A DNA stretch of 10,330 bases from NCBI GenBank assembly GCA_016932955.1, contig JAFGBV010000006.1:1-10330 (forward strand), in the 5' to 3' direction. Under the pieces are notes generated by a model. It saw only the letters and a list, made by a program, of their open reading frames with translations, searched no databases and was not told the origin of the DNA. Below, piece by piece: positions 3,801 to 10,330 of this stretch. The DNA is from Anaerolineales bacterium (GTDB lineage: Bacteria; Chloroflexota; Anaerolineae; Anaerolineales; UBA4823). A program made the translations under genes and the position numbers. Each line of letters begins with the position of its first letter. Within the stretch, counting starts at the first letter, position 1.

Positions 3801-6143
3801 TTATCGCTGCGTTTCATCACACTGGGACCGCCCGAAGTGTACCTGGGCGATAGCCTGCTTGCGTTCCCCACGCGCAAGACACTGGCGTTGGTGATCTACT
3901 TAGCGGCTGAGGCAGGTACGCAACCGCGTGAACACCTGGCTACCCTGCTGTGGCCTGAAGTGAGCCCTGAGCGCAGCTACGCCAGCCTGCGTAACACGCT
4001 CAGCCACCTGCAAACAGCCTTGCGCCAGGCGAGGAGCCGGGACCAATCATCCTACCTTTCCGTCACACACAATGCGCTGAGCCTGAATTCAGACGCCAAC
4101 ATTTCCCTTGACCTGCATACGGTAGGACAAGCATATGCCCTGGCACGCGCCGACCGTTCTAGCCGCATGCTGCAGGAGGGTTCGGCCAGCCTGCCTTTAT
4201 TGCAGGCGGCCGCGGCCTGCCAGCGCGGCGATTTTCTTGCCGGATTTTCGCTGGGCGATGCGCCTAGTTTCGACGATTGGGCCGCCATCCAGCGCGAAAT
4301 CTGGCATCGCCGTCTGGGTTTGATCTTCGACCGGCTGTCCGAAATTCAGTTTGCGCAGGGCGAGTTTGCTGGCGCCACGGATACTGCTTCGCATTGGATT
4401 GCCCTGGATGCGCTGAACGAAATTGCTTATCGCCGCAAGATGCGGGCGCACTTCGCGGCCGGCGAGCGCGGGCAGGCATTGGAGACCTATGAGGCGTGCT
4501 GACCCATGTTAACGGCTGAATTGGGCATCAAGCCAGAACCGGATACGGCGGCGCTGGCTGAGCGCATTCGCACACAGGCCCTCCCTTTACATCCTCACAT
4601 CCGTCACGCCGCGCCTCGGTCACGCCACCCCGACACTCCGGTTGCATTTCTGGGGAACCTGTTTGCCGGGCGCACTATCGAGTACCAGGAGCTTGTTCAC
4701 AGCTATGAGCGCGCCGCAGCCGGCCAACCTCAGCTGGTGGTGCTGCGCGGTGAGGCAGGAATTGGGAAGACCCGCTTAGCCAGGAAATTCTTAGCCTAGG
4801 CCAGCGCGCAGGGGGCTGAGTTGTTGCAGGGCGGCGCTTTCGAGAGCGGCAGCTATTGCCGTTTCAACCCCTGGTTGAGGCAGTGCGGCTGCGGCTCAAC
4901 CAGGAAAACTTTCCCCAGGATATCCTGGGGGGGTGTGGCAGCCATCTTTATGCCAACTGTTGCCAGAATGGCCCGCCCGCGCGCCAGATTTGCCCCAGGC
5001 CGCAAAAGAGACGGAAATAAGCCAGACGCAGCTCTTCGAACCCCTGGCGCAATTAACACTCGTCTTGGCCCAACGAGCGCCACTGGCGTTGTTCGTGGAC
5101 GATCTACAGTGGACAGATAGCGCCACGTTGGATCTGCTGCAATATATCATCCGGCGCTGGTGCGACAGTGCAGCATTATCTTCCAACGGGGGGCGGGTGT
5201 TACTGTTGGCCAGCCTGCGTTCAGAAGCTTTGCACCCAATGACCCAACCCCAGCAAACGGATGGGCCTCAAGGTTTGATCCAGTGGCTGGCGCGTGTGAC
5301 GCGTGAGTTAACCCCGGTTCACATCGAGTTGGCGCCGCTTGGGGAAGGTGAGACGGTGCAAATGGTACAGTCCATCCTGTCACCGCCCGCCACCGACTTC
5401 GCCCAATAGAAACCTTGAAGGATTTGCTCGAACGCCGCGTGCTGCATCCCAAACGGCGAGCGGAGGGGCAGTGGACCTTTGCAGTGGAGGCTGAACACGA
5501 TCTTGGGCAAGCAGTACGTGTCCCGTCTACCGTGCACGCTGTGATCCGTTCACGCTTGAACCGCCTCAGCCCGAATGCCTTCAGCTTGTTGGCGGGCGGA
5601 GCCGTACTCGAGCAGCAGCTCTCGTTTGAGCGCCTGTGCGCCATCGCTAATGTGGCCGAAGATTTGGCCTTGCCTGCCCTGGATGAATTGATCAGCAGCC
5701 GCCTCTTGCTAGAAGTGGTGCAGCCGGGTGTGGCTAGTGCGTATATCTTCACCAACGGCATGCTGCGCGATGTGGTGTATACCGAAGCTGGGGATGCACG
5801 GCGGCGGCTTTTCCACCGGCGGGCGCTGGAAACCCTCGAAGAGGCGGGTGAATCTGCTGCAGTGTTGGCTTACCATGCGCAGGCGGCCGGCCTGGCGCAG
5901 GCTGATTTCCACCACAGCCTGGCTGCCGGCCGAGAAGCGCTGCGCATCTCGGCGGTGAGTGAGGCCATCGTTCATTTCGAGCACGCCAGCCAACTCATGC
6001 GGGAAGCGTCGCTGCCAGAAATGCCAGGCAAAGTGGATGTGAGTGATCTGTACGTGCAGCTAAGCCGGGCCTATGAATTAAGCGGTCAGACGGGAAAGGC
6101 TTTGGCTATGGATGCTGAACGAGAAAGACTCCTATTGGATTAA
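3798..6143 (+). pseudogene. SARP-like BTAD/AAA-ATPase transcriptional regulator, multiply disrupted
   Basis: Domains in order: winged helix (MLSLRFITLGPPEVYLGDSL to about residue 90, with PTRKTLALVIYLA and SYASLRNTLSHLQTAL), BTAD helical domain (about 97-240), AAA ATPase with Walker A GEAGIGKT (4749-4772) and Walker B LFVDD followed by LQW (5089-5109), then the helical region to 6143. Such proteins are signal-responsive activators. Lesions: TGA at 4500-4502 where the family has Arg (EAC-R-AMLTAELGI); TAG at 4797-4799 probably replacing Trp; a lost base near 4857, after which PFQPLVEAVRLRLNQENFPQ is in another frame; a lost base in the G7 run 4927-4933, which restores frame at WQPSLCQLL; a deletion of about 13 codons near 5406 (DFAQ joined to IETLKDLLERR), creating TAG; and an early end at DAERERLLLD without the usual TPR-like C-terminus. 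Both nonsense codons fit single G:C to A:T changes. The first 234 codons are intact, so a stand-alone DNA-binding/BTAD protein of SARP size could still be made. Confidence 0.87.
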
Positions 6144-6171
6144 AAAATCGCCAATTCAGCATGGCTGATAA

Positions 6172-6405
6172 AGTTGTGAGCTTGGCCTGACCCTGGTCGG
6201 CCTGATTGAAAATAAACCCAGGAAGGGGATCGACAACCCGACCACCGAAAGATTGCTGAAAATGTTCGATAACATTACCCTGACCATTGTGCAGCTACCT
6301 GACCAAACCATTCGGCACCTACCCGTTCTGACTGCGGCGCAAACTCGCATCCTAGAGTTGTTCAGCTTGCCTGCAAATGTCTACACTCGTTTGGCCAATA
6401 ATTGA
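6172..6405 (+). mobile_element. Transposase C-terminal fragment (IS4/IS1634-like), remnant
   Basis: The frame opens after TAA 6169-6171 without a start codon and reads SCELGLTLVGLIENKPRKGI, then DNPTTERLLKMFDNITLTIV, then QLPDQTIRHLPVLTAAQTRI and LELFSLPANVYTRLANN to TGA 6403-6405. The order NPT-R-L---F--I-LT-V, then HL--LT--Q-RIL-L, then -YTRL resembles the tail of DDE transposases of the IS4/IS1634 groups. The catalytic domain is absent and no terminal inverted repeats are visible, so this is an old remnant. It begins about 30 bp after the broken end of the regulator, suggesting that an insertion and later deletion removed the regulator's C-terminus. Assignment is from sequence feel only. 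Confidence 0.45.
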
Positions 6406-6934
6406 GAAATGTCAAATATTTTCAGCGAATGGACAGCGCGTGCCTGCTATGACGAAACCTATTATGTAGAGCAGTGGGCATTACGGACCAAACCGTTGCC
6501 CAAAGCCTGATTATTTCTGATCTTTTCCATCGACAAACCGGAAGTGGCTTTGCAATTGGGCTGCCTGGATACCTTCCTCACCCTCAGTCCAAACCCCTTG
6601 TTTGGTGCTGCTATCCCAGCACGCATTTTGCCTGTTTTGCCTATTGACATAACATATCCCAAAAACTCGCACAAGAAACATGTTCGGATTGGACTCAACA
6701 GGAGGCAGGTCACCCGACTTCAACCTCGGCTATCCTACCAACTATGAGCCCATTCCATTGGATGCAGTTAGTAGTCACCATAGTGCAGTATAATTCAATA
6801 CCAAGAAAAGGGAACTAAAACCTCTCGTCTCTGCCCACTAAAATTGGTTCAGTAAAGTCATACCTATAGCCAAGCGCCAGGAAACCAAGCCCTTTTCTCC
6901 GCAGGTTTTATGTCATTATCAAAAAGGAAGGGCT
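6406..6934. other. Gene-free stretch, about 530 bp
   Basis: I find no gene I can support. A short frame at 6409-6510 encodes 33 residues (MSNIFSEWTARACYDETYYV, then EQWALRTKPLPKA), and another from 6680 ends in a GYPTNYEP motif. Neither has a ribosome-binding site or recognisable family. The open frames on both strands at 6462-6747 look like chance. The last 100 bp must hold the promoter of the UspA gene; a weak candidate is TTGGTT (6844-6849) with TATAGC (6865-6870), but the 15-bp spacer is short. The region is probably decayed DNA following the transposase remnant. Confidence 0.5.
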
Positions 6935-7891
6935 ATGTTTAGACGGATCATTCTCCCGTTGGATAGTTCAAAATTGGCAGAATGCGTTTTACCGCATCTG
7001 GTCGCCATTGGCCGAATCTGTGAGCCAGAGGTGCAATTGTTGCGCGTCTCGGAACCGTTTGGTGTGACAGCGCGCTTGCGTATGATTGACCCGGTGGATT
7101 GGCAGATTCGTAAAGCTGAGGCGGAGAGTTATCTCTCTGGTGTAGCTGCTCGCTTACAGAATGCCGGTCTGCGGGTATCCACGCATCTTTATGATGGCAG
7201 ACCCGCTGAACAAATTATTGAAGTAGCCCGCTCTTGGAATGCAGACTTGATCTTGATGAGCAGTCACGGGCAAAGCGGTATAAGCCCCTGGAATGTCAGC
7301 AGCGTTGTACAGCAGGTCATCCTGCGCGCGCACCGTTCCCTGATGATCATCCGGGCCTATCAATCCGTGAGCGTAGATTTGACAGGCCTGCATTACCGCA
7401 GGATCTTCCTTCCGTTGGATGGTTCCCAGCGATCGGAAATGTCACTGCCGTTAGCTGAAGCTCTGGCACGTGCCCACAGCAGCGAGATCCTGGCTGCCCA
7501 CATAGTTCGGCAGCCGGAACTGCCCCGCCGGACGTCTGCTTCACAGGAAGACTTGCTGCTGGTCAACCAATTGATGGAGCGGAATCGAGCCGAAGCCATC
7601 AAATATCTGGAAGACCTGAAATCCCGGATGGACATAGACATCCAGACGAAACTGGAGGTCAGTCCCAGTATTAGCCGTTCTTTGCACCAGATCGCTGATG
7701 AGAACAAAGTAGATTTGACGATTTTAAGCGCCCACGGGTATTCTGGCGACACACGCTGGCCCTTTGGCAGCGTGGGACTCGGCTTTATCGTTTACGGCAG
7801 CACACCACTGTTGATCCTGCAGGACCTGCCGATCGACCGGATTGAGCCAACCCAAGCGGAGATCGCTGCCCGGGAAACCGGAGGGCACTAA
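6935..7891 (+). CDS. Tandem-domain universal stress protein (UspA family)
   Basis: A 318-residue cytoplasmic protein of two UspA domains. Domain 1 (about 1-145) begins MFRRIILPLDSSKLAE and ends with the nucleotide loop SSHGQSGISPWNVSSV. Domain 2 (about 150-300) begins YRRIFLPLDGSQRSEMSLPL and ends SAHGYSGDTRWPFGSVGLGF. The ATP-binding pattern G-2x-G-...-GS is complete in domain 2 (GYSG then GS), while in domain 1 the final GS is SS. Domain 1 may therefore bind nucleotide poorly, with domain 2 the working site. Universal stress proteins help cells survive starvation, redox and envelope stress, often as nucleotide sensors. The start has AAGGAAGGG just before ATG 6935. It is followed after three bases by the glucan synthase start, so the two are almost surely one operon. 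Confidence 0.93.
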   Translation: MFRRIILPLDSSKLAECVLPHLVAIGRICEPEVQLLRVSEPFGVTARLRMIDPVDWQIRKAEAESYLSGVAARLQNAGLRVSTHLYDGRPAEQIIEVARSWNADLILMSSHGQSGISPWNVSSVVQQVILRAHRSLMIIRAYQSVSVDLTGLHYRRIFLPLDGSQRSEMSLPLAEALARAHSSEILAAHIVRQPELPRRTSASQEDLLLVNQLMERNRAEAIKYLEDLKSRMDIDIQTKLEVSPSISRSLHQIADENKVDLTILSAHGYSGDTRWPFGSVGLGFIVYGSTPLLILQDLPIDRIEPTQAEIAARETGGH

Positions 7892-7894
7892 CCC

Positions 7895-10330
7895 GTGCTG
7901 AACCAGGTTCCCATCATGCCGGCAGGGCTGCAGTCCGAGACCCAGCCGGGTAACCCGCCTGCCGACCTGGAGGCTCAAGGTCGCTGGTTGGCAGAAGATC
8001 ACCGCCGCCATGCCCAGGTACCGCCCAGCGCACGCACTAGCTCGTCGGGTATAGATTACAGATCATCAGGCCCGGCATTGCTCTTGTCGGCGCGTCTCCC
8101 CTGTTTTACCTCGATCCTTAAAGAAGCTGCCGGGCGCTTGCAAGCGCAAACATCGAAATCTGGACAGCTCTCGCCGGCTGCTGAATGGTTGCTGGACAAC
8201 TACTACATTGCGGCGCAGACGCTCCGCGAAGTGCGGCAAGATCTGCCGCCACATTATGAGCGCCAACTCCCCCGCTTGCAAGCAGGGCTCCCGCGCATCT
8301 ACGATCTCACCACAAAGATAATCCAAACCGAGAATGCCCTGCTCGACCTGGGGCGTGTCCAGAGCTTCGTACATGCCTACCAGGATGTGCTCCCGCTCAC
8401 TATGGGCGAGTTGTGGGCACTGCCGACCATGCTGCGTCTGGGGATTCTGGAATGCCTTTTGGCGGCGAGTGCCCGGCTCACAGAGCTCGCAGATGGCGCG
8501 ATCACAGAGATTGCACCCGTCTTGAAACCCTCTGGGCAACTGGACGACCAGCTCATAGTTGAGAACAGTATCCGCAGCCTGCGCTCCCTGGCAGTTTTTG
8601 ATTGGAAACGCTTCTTTGAAACCTTAAGTTTGGTCGAGGTTACCCTGCGCCAGGATCCGGCGGGGCTGTATACCGGGATGGACTTTGAGACACGCGACCT
8701 TTACCGGAAGGCCGTTGAAGAAATTGCTAATTATGGGCAGGGAGATGAACTGGCAGTCTCCCGAGGTGCCATTAGCCTGGCACGCGCTGGGGTAGACCAG
8801 CTTACCCAGTTTCCTGCGCTAGCCTCGCAAGAATTGCCGGACCTGGATAGGCATAAAGACCTGAAAGTCCAACCGGACGGCTGGGATGAATTCCGTTCGC
8901 AACCTAGCGCGCATGTCGGGTATTATCTCCTAGGCCAAGGTCGCCAGGTGCTGGAACAGGCTTTCGGGTACACTCCGAAAGGATGGCGACGGTTGGAGCG
9001 CTTCATCCGTAGCCATCCTACCCAACTTTACCTGGGATCGATCGCAAGCCTATCGCTGGGATTGATGATTATTCCTCTGGTCCTTGCCGCCATAGTCAGA
9101 GCGCCGATGTTCGGACTCCTGATGGTTTTCATTCTCGCCTTGGTTCCGGCACTGACGATCACTGTAGACCTGGTCAACTGGGCGGTTACCCAGGTCATCA
9201 AGCCTGAGGGCCTACCGCACATGGATTTCAGTCGGGGATTACCAGATGAGTGTGCGGCCTTGATTGTCATCCCGGCTTTGCTCTCTGGACCGGGTGAGGT
9301 CGATTCACTGGTGTCGCAGTTGGAGCAGCAATACTTGCGCAACACCGACCCGGGGCTTTTCTTTGCCCTGGTGACCGATTACACGGATTCCCCGACGAAA
9401 AATCAACCCGGTGATGCCGACCTGGTCGCAAGGGCGCGGCAAGGGATACGAGGTTTGAATGAAAAATACCGGCAGAAAAGGTCGGGGCCTTTCACTGAGG
9501 GGTGCTTCGCCCTCCTTCAGCGAGAGCGACGCTGGAATCCCTCCGAAGGCGTTTGGATGGGCTGGGAGCGTAAGCGCGGCAAGCTGCACGAGCTAAATCG
9601 CTTGATCCTGGCAGAGCAAGGCGCTTCCCTGGATAGCCATACTCCTGTTCCAGAGTCCTCATTCCCAATCCGCGAGGGAGATCTATCCTTCCTTCAGCAC
9701 GTACGCTACGTCATAACCCTAGATTCTGACACAGTCCTGCCCCGCGACGCTGCCCGGGAATTGATTGCAGTCCTGGCTCATCCCCTGAACCGCGCCCATC
9801 TCAAACCTGTAGGCGCGGGTGAAAGCGGCGAAGAAGTTGTTTCGGGATATACCATTCTCCAGCCGCGCACCGATATCAATCCGCTCAGCAGCAGCGCGTC
9901 TTACTTCACGCGTATCTTCTCGGGGGATAATGGCCTTGACCTTTATACCAGGGCAGTATCGGATGTCTATCAGGACCTCTTTGGAGAAGGCAGCTATATC
10001 GGTAAGGGAGCCTACGAGGTTGATAGCTTCGAGCGCAGCTTGGAGAATTGCATCCCCGAAAATTCCCTGCTCAGCCACGACCTGCTAGAGGGCATTCACG
10101 GTCGAACTGCTTTGGTGACCAGTACCGTCCTGATCGAAGATATGCCGCCTAGCTATTTGGTACATGCCCGCCGACTTCACCGCTGGACGCGTGGCGATTG
10201 GCAACTCCTACCATGGCTGTTCTCGCCCCGCCTGTCGGCGATTAGCCGTTGGAAGATACTGGATAACCTGCGGCGCAGCCTGGTACCCTGCTCTCTTCTA
10301 CTGTGGTTCCTGGCCGGTTGGCTAATTCAA
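7895..10330 (+). CDS. ndvB: NdvB-like cyclic beta-1,2-glucan synthase (GT84), N-terminal part
   Basis: 812 codons stay open to the window edge. The protein should make a beta-1,2-glucan from UDP-glucose at the inner membrane; full-length enzymes are about 2,800 residues, with a GH94 phosphorylase-like domain at the C-terminus, here beyond the edge. Seen in order: an N-terminal helical domain with the hallmark PAAEWLLDNYYIAAQTLREV (about 96-115) and LTMGELWALPTMLRL; two TM helices at about 378-430; the glycosyltransferase with ALIVIPALLSG (about 455), RRWNPSEGVWMGWERKRGK, the DxD motif TLDSDTVLPRDAARE (D610, D612), TRAVSDVYQDLFGEGSYIGK, SHDLLEG (from 727) and RRLHRWTRGDWQ (759-770); and a TM beginning near 790. 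The start is chosen as GTG 7895, because GGAGGG lies nine bases upstream inside the uspA end. ATG 7916 in the same frame has no good site. Cyclic glucans act in osmotic adaptation and surface interactions; pairing with a stress protein fits this. Confidence 0.93.
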   Translation, partial: MLNQVPIMPAGLQSETQPGNPPADLEAQGRWLAEDHRRHAQVPPSARTSSSGIDYRSSGPALLLSARLPCFTSILKEAAGRLQAQTSKSGQLSPAAEWLLDNYYIAAQTLREVRQDLPPHYERQLPRLQAGLPRIYDLTTKIIQTENALLDLGRVQSFVHAYQDVLPLTMGELWALPTMLRLGILECLLAASARLTELADGAITEIAPVLKPSGQLDDQLIVENSIRSLRSLAVFDWKRFFETLSLVEVTLRQDPAGLYTGMDFETRDLYRKAVEEIANYGQGDELAVSRGAISLARAGVDQLTQFPALASQELPDLDRHKDLKVQPDGWDEFRSQPSAHVGYYLLGQGRQVLEQAFGYTPKGWRRLERFIRSHPTQLYLGSIASLSLGLMIIPLVLAAIVRAPMFGLLMVFILALVPALTITVDLVNWAVTQVIKPEGLPHMDFSRGLPDECAALIVIPALLSGPGEVDSLVSQLEQQYLRNTDPGLFFALVTDYTDSPTKNQPGDADLVARARQGIRGLNEKYRQKRSGPFTEGCFALLQRERRWNPSEGVWMGWERKRGKLHELNRLILAEQGASLDSHTPVPESSFPIREGDLSFLQHVRYVITLDSDTVLPRDAARELIAVLAHPLNRAHLKPVGAGESGEEVVSGYTILQPRTDINPLSSSASYFTRIFSGDNGLDLYTRAVSDVYQDLFGEGSYIGKGAYEVDSFERSLENCIPENSLLSHDLLEGIHGRTALVTSTVLIEDMPPSYLVHARRLHRWTRGDWQLLPWLFSPRLSAISRWKILDNLRRSLVPCSLLLWFLAGWLIQ

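Noticed and set aside
4797..5409. Stop-codon readthrough or programmed frameshifting as an explanation for the broken regulator
   Set aside because: There are too many separate lesions, including an internal deletion, and no slippery site with downstream structure that I can see; pseudogenisation is simpler.
5147..5761. Minus-strand frame of 204 codons
   Set aside because: Antisense to the ATPase part of the regulator pseudogene; serine/arginine-rich composition typical of a shadow frame.
6174..6205. TTGTGAG-N4-GCCTGAC, which looks like a fourth double box on the plus strand
   Set aside because: It lies inside the transposase remnant, lacks a TATA-like -10 at the right distance and has no gene behind it.
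8066..8539. Minus-strand frame of 157 codons, and similar ones at 9028-9345, 9305-9589 and 9719-10078
   Set aside because: All are antisense to the NdvB-like gene, which reads without interruption on the plus strand with family motifs throughout.

Overview
This window looks like chromosomal DNA from a member of the Chloroflexota, probably class Anaerolineae. The inference rests on gene content and protein style: a BTAD-type regulator fused to an AAA ATPase, a GH130 remnant, a tandem universal stress protein next to a cyclic beta-glucan synthase, and small stress membrane proteins. No marker gene is present, so the taxonomy is an inference.

Layout. (A) Positions 1-3186 hold seven small genes, all on the minus strand: an SPFH/band-7 protein that runs off the left edge, a GlsB/YeaQ/YmgE membrane protein, a CbpM/MerR-like helical protein, a one-TM coiled-coil protein, an lmo0937-type two-TM protein, a DUF6176-like alpha/beta-barrel protein, and a 56-residue two-TM protein. 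This looks like an envelope and stress-response neighbourhood. (B) Positions 3187-6405 are a decayed zone. A minus-strand GH130 glycoside phosphorylase/hydrolase remnant lies back to back with a plus-strand SARP-like (winged helix + BTAD + AAA ATPase) regulator. The regulator carries two in-frame nonsense codons, two single-base deletions, an internal deletion and a missing C-terminus. A transposase C-terminal fragment follows. (C) Positions 6406-6934 contain no gene I can support. (D) Positions 6935-10330 hold two intact plus-strand genes that are almost certainly co-transcribed: a tandem-domain UspA protein and, three bases later, an NdvB-like cyclic beta-1,2-glucan synthase (GT84) that runs off the right edge with 812 codons open.

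The most interesting signal is regulatory. Three minus-strand promoters (GlsB, the 56-residue protein, the GH130 remnant) share one architecture: two heptamers, GTGACGY and RAGRCYC, with an 11-bp period, then exactly 8 bp, then a TATAYK -10 box, with no recognisable -35. This is the geometry known for SARP-type activators. The third copy lies in the region divergent to the broken SARP-like regulator itself. Two of the copies extend into a 42-bp repeat that is 38/42 identical. The simplest reading is a small stress regulon controlled by a SARP/BTAD protein, either the DNA-binding portion of the local gene, which is still open for 234 codons, or a paralogue elsewhere.
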